A stretch of 64,000 nucleotides of DNA from an uncultured Prochlorococcus sp. (GTDB taxonomy: Bacteria; Cyanobacteriota; Cyanobacteriia; PCC-6307; Cyanobiaceae), in contig CACNWH010000004.1 of NCBI GenBank assembly GCA_902624105.1, positions 1 through 64,000 of the forward strand. Direction: 5' to 3'. A program made the position numbers and the translations under genes. Under the pieces are notes generated by a model. The model worked only from the letters and a program-made list of their open reading frames with translations. It was not told the origin of the DNA and made no database searches. Positions 1-9,856 of the stretch are shown here, piece by piece (position 1 is the first letter of the stretch; each line of letters starts with the position of its first letter).

Positions 1-1
1 G

Positions 2-766
2 AATATTAATGAAAAAAAAGAACTAAATCTTAAATTTCCAAAAGACTATGCACATGAAGAATCAAAAGGGAAAGAAGCAATTTTTAAAATTCACTTAAAA
101 GATTTAAAAACTAGAGAGCTTCCTGAATTGAACGATGAATTTGCAAAGCAATCAGGAAATAAAAAAACATTAAAGGATTTAAAAAAAGATGTTGAACTAC
201 AGTTAAAAGATAATTTTGAAAAAACTCAAAGAAATATAAAAATAGAAGCATTACTTGATGCTCTTTCAAATGAGCTTGAAGTAGAGATTCCAAAATCAAT
301 GATTGATTTAGAGGTTCAAAATAATATCGAGCAAACTGCACAAAGATTTGCTCAACAGGGATTAGATGTGAAATCCACTTTTACTCCTGAGTTAATTAAA
401 TCACTTGCAGAGTCAAGTCGTCCTCAAGCAGAAAAAAATGTATTAACTACATTAGCTTTAAAGGCTCTCTCTGAGAAAGAAAATATTGATATAGAAGAGA
501 TTGAAATAGATCAAAAATTGAAAGAATTTTCTCAAGAAATTGAAAAATCTCCAAACAAAATTGATATTGGGAAACTAAGAGAAGCTATTAGAAATGATCT
601 CATTAAAGATAAATTAATAGAATGGTTAGAAATTAATTCTGAAATTATTGAGAAAAAAATAACAAAAACCAAAACTAATGCTAAAAAGGTAACAAAAGAA
701 CAATCTTCCGTAAATCCAAAAACATCAAAAAAAAAGACAAATAAAAGTAAAGGAGAAAAAAAATAA
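2..766 (+). CDS. tig: Trigger factor, C-terminal part (5' end outside window)
   Basis: Frame is open from base 2 (NINEKKELNLKFPKDYAHEESKGKEAIFKIHLKDLKTRELPELNDEFAK...), typical trigger factor PPIase/C-domain sequence with a Lys-rich tail; followed by clpP-clpX. Confidence 0.93.
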   Translation, partial: NINEKKELNLKFPKDYAHEESKGKEAIFKIHLKDLKTRELPELNDEFAKQSGNKKTLKDLKKDVELQLKDNFEKTQRNIKIEALLDALSNELEVEIPKSMIDLEVQNNIEQTAQRFAQQGLDVKSTFTPELIKSLAESSRPQAEKNVLTTLALKALSEKENIDIEEIEIDQKLKEFSQEIEKSPNKIDIGKLREAIRNDLIKDKLIEWLEINSEIIEKKITKTKTNAKKVTKEQSSVNPKTSKKKTNKSKGEKK

Positions 767-830
767 TTTGTGAAAAATCTAACTAATTTAAAAAAAAACT
801 TTTAAATTATAATAAGTAATACTTTCTATT

Positions 831-1484
831 TTGATCCAATCAATTAAATATCACCAATTTTTCAATATCGCTCATTCAAAATTTTCTAAAAAAAGTATTA
901 AAGGTTCCCTACCAACAGTTATTGAACAATCTGGCAGGGGGGAAAGAGCATTTGATATTTACTCAAGATTATTAAGAGAAAGAATAATATTTTTAGGAAC
1001 TGAGATAAATGATCAAGTCTCTGATTCTCTAGTTGCACAACTGCTATTTTTAGAAGCAGAAGATCCTAATAAAGATATACAAATTTACATTAATTCTCCA
1101 GGAGGGTCTGTTACGGCAGGACTAGCAATTTACGATACAATGCAACAAATATCACCAGACATTGTGACTATTTGCTTCGGTGTTGCTGCAAGCATGGGAG
1201 CCTTTTTGTTATCCGGAGGTGCCGAAGGCAAAAGACTTGCGCTACCCAATTCAAGGATTATGATTCATCAGCCACTCGGAGGAGCGCAAGGTCAAGCAGT
1301 TGAAATAGAAATTCAAGCGAAAGAAATTTTATTTCTGAAAGAAACTTTAAATAAATTATTATCTGAGCACACTGGCCAGCCTCTTGAAAAAATAGTAGAG
1401 GATACCGAAAGAGATTACTTCTTATCTCCTGGTGAAGCAGTTAAGTATGGATTAATTGACAAAGTTATAAAAAATGACAACTAG
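831..1484 (+). CDS. clpP: ATP-dependent Clp protease proteolytic subunit
   Basis: [66 protein letters not shown]; catalytic Ser/His context; upstream of clpX. Start codon (TTG) uncertain. Confidence 0.95.
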   Translation: MIQSIKYHQFFNIAHSKFSKKSIKGSLPTVIEQSGRGERAFDIYSRLLRERIIFLGTEINDQVSDSLVAQLLFLEAEDPNKDIQIYINSPGGSVTAGLAIYDTMQQISPDIVTICFGVAASMGAFLLSGGAEGKRLALPNSRIMIHQPLGGAQGQAVEIEIQAKEILFLKETLNKLLSEHTGQPLEKIVEDTERDYFLSPGEAVKYGLIDKVIKNDN

Positions 1485-1584
1485 ATAATTTAGTTTAAGA
1501 TTTTGATGACGAATTGTAGTTTATAAGCAATCCTTGAAGAGGGGCACATTTACCCTTATAAATTAAAGTAGGTTATTTTATTCG

Positions 1585-2961
1585 ATGGCTAAATTCGACG
1601 CCCATCTTAAATGTTCTTTTTGTGGTAAATCACAAGACCAAGTAAGAAAACTAATAGCTGGTCCAGGAGTTTATATTTGTGATGAATGTATTGATCTTTG
1701 CAATGAAATTCTTGATGAAGAATTATTAGAGTCACAAACAAAAACAAATGCTAGTGCCTCATACGTCAAGAAAAAATTACCAAATACATATACAGAAACC
1801 AAAGATCCTTTAAAAATAAATACAATCCCTAAACCAATAGAAATAAAAGGATTTCTAGATAAACAAGTTGTAGGACAAGAATCTGCTAAAAAAATACTTT
1901 CAGTTGCTGTTTATAATCACTATAAAAGACTTGCTTGGAAAAATACTGAGAATAATAAAGATCTGGGGGAGAAACAAAATGATTACCAAGCCACTAAGTT
2001 GCAAAAGTCTAATATTTTGCTGATTGGACCAACTGGTTGCGGAAAAACCCTTTTAGCCCAAACACTTGCTGAATTTCTTGATGTGCCATTCGCAGTTGCT
2101 GATGCAACCACACTTACAGAAGCTGGTTACGTAGGAGAGGACGTAGAAAACATTCTTTTAAGGCTGTTACAAAAATCTGAGATGAATGTTGAGCTCGCCC
2201 AAAGGGGAATTATTTACATTGATGAGATAGATAAAATTGCAAGGAAAAGTGAAAATCCATCAATTACAAGGGACGTTTCGGGAGAGGGAGTACAACAAGC
2301 TTTACTAAAAATGCTTGAGGGGACGATAGCAAATGTACCTCCTCAAGGAGGCAGAAAACATCCTTATCATGATTGCATCCAAATTGATACAAGTCAGATT
2401 CTGTTTATTTGCGGAGGTGCATTTATAGGGCTTGAAGATATTGTCCAAAAAAGATTAGGAAAACATAGTATCGGTTTTACAACATCATCAGATCTTGAAA
2501 AAATCGAACCAAAAAAGAATTTAGATTCTAGAGACTCAATTAAGAATTTAGAGCTTGATGATCTAGTTAAATACGGATTAATTCCTGAGTTCATTGGAAG
2601 AATTCCAGTATGTGCAATTTTAGATCCTCTTAATGAAGACACTTTGAAATCAATTCTTACTGAACCAAGAGATGCCTTAGTCAAACAATTCAAAGCTTTA
2701 TTAAGCATGGATAATGTCAATTTAAAATTTGAACCTGATTCAGTTTCAGCTATAGCCAAAGAAGCATATTCTAGGAAAACAGGAGCAAGAGCCTTAAGAT
2801 CTATTATCGAAGAACTGATGCTTGATTTAATGTATTCATTACCATCCCAAGAAGAAGTTAAAGAATTTACAGTTACAGGCAAAATGGTTGATAATCTATT
2901 TTCATCAAAAATTGTAAAGCTCAGATCCAGCAAAAATAGAATAAGAAAAGAATCTGCTTAA
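1585..2961 (+). CDS. clpX: ATP-dependent Clp protease ATP-binding subunit ClpX
   Basis: N-terminal zinc finger [27 protein letters not shown], Walker [33 protein letters not shown]. Confidence 0.98.
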   Translation: MAKFDAHLKCSFCGKSQDQVRKLIAGPGVYICDECIDLCNEILDEELLESQTKTNASASYVKKKLPNTYTETKDPLKINTIPKPIEIKGFLDKQVVGQESAKKILSVAVYNHYKRLAWKNTENNKDLGEKQNDYQATKLQKSNILLIGPTGCGKTLLAQTLAEFLDVPFAVADATTLTEAGYVGEDVENILLRLLQKSEMNVELAQRGIIYIDEIDKIARKSENPSITRDVSGEGVQQALLKMLEGTIANVPPQGGRKHPYHDCIQIDTSQILFICGGAFIGLEDIVQKRLGKHSIGFTTSSDLEKIEPKKNLDSRDSIKNLELDDLVKYGLIPEFIGRIPVCAILDPLNEDTLKSILTEPRDALVKQFKALLSMDNVNLKFEPDSVSAIAKEAYSRKTGARALRSIIEELMLDLMYSLPSQEEVKEFTVTGKMVDNLFSSKIVKLRSSKNRIRKESA

Positions 2962-3012
2962 GTTAATTTGGTTATGATTAAAGAAATTCTAAAGATATTT
3001 AAAAATTAATTA

Positions 3013-4755
3013 ATGGTAAATAGTTATCAACCTTTTCATCTAAAATATAGACCAACAAATTTTGATGAACTTTTAGGCCAAGATGTAATTTCACTGACTT
3101 TAAAACAAGCATTAATTACAAATAAGATTGCTCCGGCTTATCTATTTTGTGGCCCTAGAGGTACAGGTAAAACCTCTAGTGCAAGAATTTTTGCAAAATC
3201 ATTAAATTGTCAAAAATATAGCAAACCGAATCAATTACCCTGCAACAAATGCGAATTATGTAAAAATATAAATGTTGGAATTGCTTTAGACATAATAGAA
3301 ATTGATGCAGCATCAAACACTGGAGTTGAAAATATACGAGAAATTATAGAAAGAGCAAATTTTGCACCTACTCAAGCTAGATGGAAAGTTTATGTAATTG
3401 ATGAATGTCATATGCTCTCTACAGCAGCTTCTAACGCTTTACTAAAAACGATAGAAGAGCCCCCCGAAAGAGTTGTTTTTATACTCGCGACTACTAATCC
3501 TGAGAAAGTATTAAAAACGATACAAAGTAGATGTCAAAAATTTAACTTTAAAAGAATTAATTCGGAGCATATCTATAATCATCTTTTAGAAATTTCGAAA
3601 AAAGAATCAATCAATTGTGAAGATGAAGGTTTAAGACTTATTGCTAAAAGGTCAAATGGTGGTATGCGAGACGCTCAGCGCCTATTGGATCAATTAAGTT
3701 TAATTCCAAATGGTATTACTAAAAAAAATGTTGAAGAATTACTTGGAGAAGTTTCTGAAAATGATCTATTAGATTTAATTAATTCATTAATAAATAATAT
3801 TCCAGATTCTTTAATCAAATCATGCACTAATTTATATGATGCTGGTAATGAGCCTATTTCTATTCTAGAAGGCCTTTTAAATATCACGAGAGATTTATTA
3901 CTTAAAACAGTAGATGATAATTACTCCGATTTATTCTATACTTCGAGAGAATTTCATCCTGAGATAGAGAGAATTTCTCAATTAATTAACAAATCTAAAA
4001 TAATTGAATGGCATAGTTATCTCAAAAATCTTGAATATCAAATCAAGAATAGTAGTCAACCAAGATTATGGCTAGAAATCCATTTAACAAGCCTACTATC
4101 TATAGAAAAACAATATCCAATAAAAGATCCAAAAGTTATTAATAATGAAGATTTAAATAAAGATAAAAATATTATTTCTAAAAAAGAGAATTTTCAAACT
4201 ATAGTTCAAAAAGACAAAATTGCTTTTTATGATAATAAGCAAGGGAAAGACAAAAATGGTAAAGATATCGATAATGAATCAATTAAGTTAAAAGAAAAAT
4301 GGTCATTAATACTTTCAAAACTAGAATTGCCATCTACAAGGATGCTCCTATCTCAGCAAGCAGAGCTCATAAGTATTCAATCAAATATTGTAGAAATAGG
4401 CCTGGCTCCAAATTGGGCTAATATGATCAAAAGCAGAACAGTAGTTATTGAAGATGCTGTAAAAAAAATATTTGGTGAACATATGACTATAAGTTTCAAA
4501 TCAAAAATAAAAAATATAAATCCTCTTATTAATAAAAGTGAATCATCTAATAAAGAAAATGATTTTGAAAAAAAAATTGAAAATTTTAGTGAATTAAAAA
4601 ATATAAAAAATACAAAAATTAATTTACAAGTTAAAGAGTCCAAAATCTTAAATAATGAAAAATTATCTGATAATTCTGTAGATATAGAAAAAAAGAGCTC
4701 AAAAAATTTAGCTGATTTTTTTAATGGGCAAGTTTTAGATTCTGAAGATAATTAA
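3013..4755 (+). CDS. dnaX: DNA polymerase III subunits gamma/tau
   Basis: RPTNFDELLGQDVISLTLKQAL, GPRGTGKTSSARIFAKSLNC, CxxC zinc module, EIDAASNTGVENIREI. Confidence 0.96.
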   Translation: MVNSYQPFHLKYRPTNFDELLGQDVISLTLKQALITNKIAPAYLFCGPRGTGKTSSARIFAKSLNCQKYSKPNQLPCNKCELCKNINVGIALDIIEIDAASNTGVENIREIIERANFAPTQARWKVYVIDECHMLSTAASNALLKTIEEPPERVVFILATTNPEKVLKTIQSRCQKFNFKRINSEHIYNHLLEISKKESINCEDEGLRLIAKRSNGGMRDAQRLLDQLSLIPNGITKKNVEELLGEVSENDLLDLINSLINNIPDSLIKSCTNLYDAGNEPISILEGLLNITRDLLLKTVDDNYSDLFYTSREFHPEIERISQLINKSKIIEWHSYLKNLEYQIKNSSQPRLWLEIHLTSLLSIEKQYPIKDPKVINNEDLNKDKNIISKKENFQTIVQKDKIAFYDNKQGKDKNGKDIDNESIKLKEKWSLILSKLELPSTRMLLSQQAELISIQSNIVEIGLAPNWANMIKSRTVVIEDAVKKIFGEHMTISFKSKIKNINPLINKSESSNKENDFEKKIENFSELKNIKNTKINLQVKESKILNNEKLSDNSVDIEKKSSKNLADFFNGQVLDSEDN

Positions 4756-6084
4756 CTATCCTAAATGGATTGTTTTTTTCCAAATTATTTTTTTAGGAAA
4801 AATTGACATTTTTAACGTAACCAGAGGAATAATAATAAACCAGTGAGATAAGTAAAATAAATATAGAACTATTTTAATTGAATTATTTGGCAATACAGGA
4901 CCTTCATGTTTTTTTTGACATCCAAACCAAGAAGCACTAGCTGAAAGAGTAAACGCGGTAACTGAAATAGGCCAATAAATAGGTGATTTAAAAAATAAAA
5001 GACTAACACTTAAATCTACTAATGCGATGATTGGTAATGCATATTGCAAAATGAAAAAATAAGTTAAATCAAACTTTTGAATAAATGTTAATTTACTTAA
5101 GATTAAATTTCTGCCATAGTCAAAAAATCTTTGCAAGCCTCCTTCTGCCCATCTTTGCCTTTGCCTAAATAAGGCGGTGATATCTTCAACGGCTTCTTCC
5201 ATCACAGGAGGATCCCAAAAAATACCAATTTTTGATTGTGATAATAACAACCTCACGCTTAGATCTAAATCATCTGTGACAGTATTCTCATTAAATGAAC
5301 CACAACTTAGTAATATATCTTTTCTAACTAGTTGTCCATTTCCTCTTAGTTCTGAAATACCTGCAGAGTAAAGTCTGCCTACTTGAAAATAAGCATCCAT
5401 CGCCATTTCAATCCCTTGACAAGTAGTTAAGAAATTTTTGCTCGTATTAAGCACTGATTTTCTTAATTGAACAGCAGACCAAGAACCTTTTTGCGCAAAA
5501 CCAATAATTCTCAGGAGTGTATCATCTTTCAATTGTGCATCTGCATCTAAGATAAATACCCATTCTCCGGAAATAAATTTTAAAGCATGATTTAAGGCTC
5601 CTGATTTTCCTCCACCAGCATTTTTAGATCTACTAATAATATTCAATTCTTTATATTTTTGAGATAGTTCTTTTAAAATGATCGGAGTATCATCGATACT
5701 ACCATCATCAATTATGTATATTTTTAATTTTTCAGATGGATAATCTAAGTTAAATAATCTTTCAACCAGCCGAGCAATAACATTTTGCTCATCTCTTGCC
5801 GCAACGAGAATATCTAAAGTTGGTAAATTTTTTGAAAAGTCTTGACTATCATAAATATTTTTACTATTTGCAATTTTTAAATTTTTTGACAACACCCAGA
5901 TCCCATATATCAAAACGACTAATGATGTTGAATAAATAATAAGAACAGGAGGTTTTTTACTGAGAAAATGTGGATATATTCCAATTGAAATACATGAAAT
6001 TAAAAATATGAAAGATTTCAATCTACGATTTTTAGAAAAACTATTATCAAAATTTTCTTTATTCGACATACTTTTACTTTTCAT
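4756..6084 (-). CDS. Membrane-associated family 2 (processive-type) glycosyltransferase
   Basis: DILVAARDEQNVIARLVERL, IIDDGSIDDTP, FILDADAQL, TDDLDLSVRLL, RQRQRWAEGGLQRF (QxxRW), flanking TM helices. Confidence 0.88.
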   Translation of the reverse strand: MKSKSMSNKENFDNSFSKNRRLKSFIFLISCISIGIYPHFLSKKPPVLIIYSTSLVVLIYGIWVLSKNLKIANSKNIYDSQDFSKNLPTLDILVAARDEQNVIARLVERLFNLDYPSEKLKIYIIDDGSIDDTPIILKELSQKYKELNIISRSKNAGGGKSGALNHALKFISGEWVFILDADAQLKDDTLLRIIGFAQKGSWSAVQLRKSVLNTSKNFLTTCQGIEMAMDAYFQVGRLYSAGISELRGNGQLVRKDILLSCGSFNENTVTDDLDLSVRLLLSQSKIGIFWDPPVMEEAVEDITALFRQRQRWAEGGLQRFFDYGRNLILSKLTFIQKFDLTYFFILQYALPIIALVDLSVSLLFFKSPIYWPISVTAFTLSASASWFGCQKKHEGPVLPNNSIKIVLYLFYLSHWFIIIPLVTLKMSIFPKKIIWKKTIHLG

Positions 6085-6088
6085 AGTG

Positions 6089-7612
6089 TTATCTTACTAA
6101 ATTCATGAAATTTAAAATTTTAGTCTTCTTATAATATCTCTCTAAAATTTTCTTATAAGGGTAACCTTTTTGGGCCATTTGAATTGCTCCAGATTGAGAT
6201 AAACCTACACCATGGCCAAAGCCACCACCAGTAAAAAGCCATAAATTATCATTTAATTTATCAATTATAAATAAATTGCTTGGCAAAAAATTTAAAGATT
6301 TTCTTATATCATCCTTAACTAAAGTAATCTTCCTCATTGGATTCTTCTGAATAATATCTAATTTAATCACTCTTCCACTATTTCCTCTTTTAGAAACTTT
6401 TAAATCAAGAATTTTTGAATTTTTGTTTACCAAATCATTGTTTTTCAAGAAGTTCAAAATTTCTTTATCTGAAACTTTTCTTTTCCATCTAAAGAGATAA
6501 TGATTATTACCAAAAAAAATATTTTCATCACTTTGCAAGAAATATTTTAAATCTTCTCTTTTTTTATTTGAGGGATATGAATATTTTTTTTCAGAATCTA
6601 TGAAGTCAAATTGATTAGCGAAATATGGATAATCATCTATTTTCCAAGATTCACCAGAAGATGCTGAGATACCGCCATTGGAGGCATGATAAAAAGCATT
6701 AATTGGTTTGCCTTCAAATACTAAAATTTTATTTTTCGTATCTAATATTGCTTTCTCAATATTTTCGCTAGTAATTTTTGGTTTATAAACTTGACATTGT
6801 GTCGTAACACATAAATGAAATTTATCTGCTTTAAATCTATTTGAATTATAAATCGCCCAAGTTCTAGCAATTACTGCTTGAGCTTTTAAAGCTTCTAATG
6901 GTGAATTTGGTCCAATTTCGTGGGGCAAGACACCTTTTAAATATTCTGCAAATGATAGTTTTTGTACAAGAGTCCATGTCCCATATGAGTCTTTAATTAA
7001 ATAAAAATTATTTCCATAATTAACATCATTTATTTTTATTTCATCATCCGACACTATAGAAATCGGTCCATCAAGTTTTTGAAATATATATTTATTCATT
7101 AGAAAAGGAGTGATTTTACTATTAATGGTTGTTCGCCTAATTTTGAAATTTTGATTAACTTTATTTTTATCTTCAATAGGCAACCATATTTCCCAATGAC
7201 TTGGCATAGTAATTATTGGTTTTAATCCTTGTTTTACCAAAAGCTGAGATTGTTTTTTTGCAGATTCAAAACTTGCCAAAGGTTTAGATACTAATTTCTC
7301 AAGAATATATGGTTTTTCTAAAGATATTTTTTTAAAAACTATATTTAAACGTTTGGATTGATGTTGTAATCCATTTGCTGATCTTACTTTAAGAAAATTA
7401 TTGTCTGTTTCAAAAATTAAAGAGTCTTCTTTTATTCTATTCTTTCCTAAATATTGCTTCAAACCTATTAAAAAATTCCCTTTCTTAATTTCCTTTTCAA
7501 GGTTTATATCAATAATTTGTTCGGCAAAAATCAAAGAGTTACCAAGGGATATATTTATAAAAAAAGTTACGCTGAACAGAAAAAGATGAATGGGTTTATA
7601 AAAATATTTCAT
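6089..7612 (-). CDS. SpoIID/LytB domain protein (putative lytic transglycosylase/amidase enhancer)
   Basis: Signal-like N-terminus; EYLKGVLPHEIGPNSPLEALKAQAVIARTWA, FYHASNGGISASSGESW, GGGFGHGVGLSQSGAIQMAQKGYPYKKIL. Confidence 0.88.
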   Translation of the reverse strand: MKYFYKPIHLFLFSVTFFINISLGNSLIFAEQIIDINLEKEIKKGNFLIGLKQYLGKNRIKEDSLIFETDNNFLKVRSANGLQHQSKRLNIVFKKISLEKPYILEKLVSKPLASFESAKKQSQLLVKQGLKPIITMPSHWEIWLPIEDKNKVNQNFKIRRTTINSKITPFLMNKYIFQKLDGPISIVSDDEIKINDVNYGNNFYLIKDSYGTWTLVQKLSFAEYLKGVLPHEIGPNSPLEALKAQAVIARTWAIYNSNRFKADKFHLCVTTQCQVYKPKITSENIEKAILDTKNKILVFEGKPINAFYHASNGGISASSGESWKIDDYPYFANQFDFIDSEKKYSYPSNKKREDLKYFLQSDENIFFGNNHYLFRWKRKVSDKEILNFLKNNDLVNKNSKILDLKVSKRGNSGRVIKLDIIQKNPMRKITLVKDDIRKSLNFLPSNLFIIDKLNDNLWLFTGGGFGHGVGLSQSGAIQMAQKGYPYKKILERYYKKTKILNFMNLVR

Positions 7613-7717
7613 ATCTCTAGGTTAAAATTAAAAATTTATCATGTTATTTAAAGAATTTTTATTTGCATCAATGCATTTTAAGGTTTAGATTAATAGACTA
7701 ATAATAAATGATTTCAA

Positions 7718-7915
7718 ATGTCAAAGTTGAAGACGCGTAAATCAGCAGCAAAAAGATTTAAAGCAACAGCTAATGGTAAATTCATGAGACGTAGAGCTTT
7801 TCATAATCATTTACTTGATCATAAAAGTTCTAAATTAAAAAGACATCTTTCTACAAAAGCAGTTGTTGATGAAAGAGACGCTGATAATGTAAAATTAATG
7901 ATTCCTTACGCTTAA
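7718..7915 (+). CDS. rpmI: 50S ribosomal protein L35
   Basis: [44 protein letters not shown]; adjacent rplT. Confidence 0.98.
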   Translation: MSKLKTRKSAAKRFKATANGKFMRRRAFHNHLLDHKSSKLKRHLSTKAVVDERDADNVKLMIPYA

Positions 7916-7936
7916 CTTCATTTAAAAAATAAAATC

Positions 7937-8284
7937 ATGGCAAGAGTCAAAAGAGGCAATGTAGCAAGAAAAAGAAGAAATAAAATCTTAAGTCTTGCCA
8001 AAGGCTTCAGAGGAGGCAACAAAAACCTATTTAGAACAGCCAACCAAAGAGTAATGAAAGCTCTTTGCAATGCTTATCGTGATAGAAGAAGAAGAAAAAG
8101 AGATTTTAGAAGGTTATGGATTGCTAGAATAAATGCTTCAGCCAGAATGAACGGCACTAATTACAGTAAGCTGCTTAATAATCTAAAAACATCTAACATT
8201 CTCATTAATAGAAAAATGCTTGCTCAACTTGCATTAAATGAACCTGAATGTTTCGAAAAAATAGTCTCTTCAGCTACAAAATAA
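7937..8284 (+). CDS. rplT: 50S ribosomal protein L20
   Basis: [43 protein letters not shown]. Confidence 0.98.
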   Translation: MARVKRGNVARKRRNKILSLAKGFRGGNKNLFRTANQRVMKALCNAYRDRRRRKRDFRRLWIARINASARMNGTNYSKLLNNLKTSNILINRKMLAQLALNEPECFEKIVSSATK

Positions 8285-8326
8285 AAAATTTAATTACAAT
8301 CATAATAAAAGGATAATTAATATTTT

Positions 8327-8884
8327 ATGGAGATTTCTACATTCCAATCATATTTACTAATATTATTTTTTTTATTAACAATAATATCAATCTTTGTATT
8401 TCGACAATTTTTAAAAACAAGAAATGAAGAAATAAGTTTGGTTAAATATGAACAGAAAGGAATTGAATCTTTAGAAACAGCATCTGAACTTTATGAATTC
8501 GGATCTATTCAGATAAAAAAAAGACTATATTCTCAAGCTACTCAAACCTTGCTAAAGGCAATGAAAAATTCTAAGGATGAACCAGATGAAGGTAAGGCAA
8601 TTATTGAAAATGCTCTAGGTTTTACATATTCAGCTCAAAAGAATTATAAAAAGGCGATTAAACACTATCAATCTGCACTTATATCCTTGCCACGATATAC
8701 AGTTGCACTTAATAATCTTGGTGCGGCTTATCAAAGTTTATTAGATTATGAACAAGCATTATTAACCTATGAAAAAGTTTTAGATATTGATCCAAAAAAT
8801 AGAACAGCAATAAAAAAAATTAATGAATTAAATAAAAGGAATAAATATGAGCCATTTAAAGAAGTAAATAATAGAGGTTTCTAA
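8327..8884 (+). CDS. TPR-repeat membrane-anchored protein, Ycf37-like (photosystem I assembly)
   Basis: Single N-terminal TM helix followed by TPR motifs ([61 protein letters not shown]). Confidence 0.75.
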   Translation: MEISTFQSYLLILFFLLTIISIFVFRQFLKTRNEEISLVKYEQKGIESLETASELYEFGSIQIKKRLYSQATQTLLKAMKNSKDEPDEGKAIIENALGFTYSAQKNYKKAIKHYQSALISLPRYTVALNNLGAAYQSLLDYEQALLTYEKVLDIDPKNRTAIKKINELNKRNKYEPFKEVNNRGF

Positions 8885-8889
8885 AAATT

Positions 8890-9684
8890 ATGCTCCAAAA
8901 AGAAAAACTGCAAATTGGAAAAAAAATCTTTAATAGTAGATTAATGATAGGCACAGGTAAGTATCAATCGCCCCAAATGATGGTTGATAGTTTAGAAAGC
9001 TCAAAATCTGAAATTATTACAGTCGCTATAAGAAGAATTAAAAATATAGATGAAAATGCAAATTTATTACAACATATCAACTGGTCAAAATATTGGATGT
9101 TGCCTAATACAGCTGGTTGTAAAAATTCTGAGGAGGCAATTAGGATAGCACTACTTGGAAGAGAACTAGCTAAATTATCAGGCCAAGAAGATAATAATTT
9201 TGTAAAATTAGAAGTAATACCTGATATGAAATATCTCCTGCCTGATCCAATAGAGACTTTAAAAGCAGCAGAGATTCTTGTTCAGAAGGATTTCACCGTC
9301 TTACCTTATATAAATGCTGATCCAATTCTTGCAAAAAAGCTTGAAGAAATAGGTTGTTCTACTGTTATGCCATTAGGATCACCAATAGGCTCTGGTCAAG
9401 GTCTTTTAAATTCTTCTAATATCTCAATTATAATAGAAAACTCTAATATACCAGTAATTATAGATGCAGGGATTGGAGTCCCTAGCGAAGCATGTCAGGC
9501 CATGGAAATGGGCGCTGATGGAGTGTTAATCAATAGTGCAATTGCATTAGCTAATGATCCTATAAAAATGGCAGAAGCGATGGATTTAGGAGTTAATGCG
9601 GGGCGAATTTCTTTCTTAGCAGGGAGAATACAAAAAGCTGTTTATGCTAAACCAAGCTCACCAAAAGAAAATATTTCAAAATAA
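8890..9684 (+). CDS. thiG: Thiazole synthase ThiG
   Basis: [87 protein letters not shown]. Confidence 0.97.
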   Translation: MLQKEKLQIGKKIFNSRLMIGTGKYQSPQMMVDSLESSKSEIITVAIRRIKNIDENANLLQHINWSKYWMLPNTAGCKNSEEAIRIALLGRELAKLSGQEDNNFVKLEVIPDMKYLLPDPIETLKAAEILVQKDFTVLPYINADPILAKKLEEIGCSTVMPLGSPIGSGQGLLNSSNISIIIENSNIPVIIDAGIGVPSEACQAMEMGADGVLINSAIALANDPIKMAEAMDLGVNAGRISFLAGRIQKAVYAKPSSPKENISK

Positions 9685-9757
9685 TTAATATTAATATTTG
9701 ATTCATATTTTTTAGAGGATTTGCAATTGAGTAAAATTTGATTTTATTGATGTTTTT

Positions 9758-9779
9758 AAAAAAGTTTTGAAACTTTTTT
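9758..9779. terminator. Perfect 10-bp inverted repeat AAAAAAGTTT-TG-AAACTTTTTT between thiG and sqdB
   Basis: Direct reading of the sequence; T-rich right arm and position downstream of thiG are compatible with a weak factor-independent terminator. Confidence 0.35.
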
Positions 9780-9856
9780 CAATATTTTTACCCATATTGA
9801 TAGGTCACTGTAGTAGTTTAATAATGATATGTGGAAAAATTAATCAGGAGTTTTGA

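Noticed and set aside
111-341. 76-aa minus-strand ORF over tig
   Set aside because: Shadow ORF of A/T-rich coding sequence; hydrophobic Leu/Phe-rich translation is typical of antisense Lys/Glu codons.
128-766. ORF track start of the first gene at 128 (TTG)
   Set aside because: The frame is open to the window edge and matches trigger factor upstream; it is a partial gene rather than a new start.
2394-2933. 179-aa minus-strand ORF
   Set aside because: Antisense shadow of clpX; no recognisable motif, and the opposing frame is a strong known gene.
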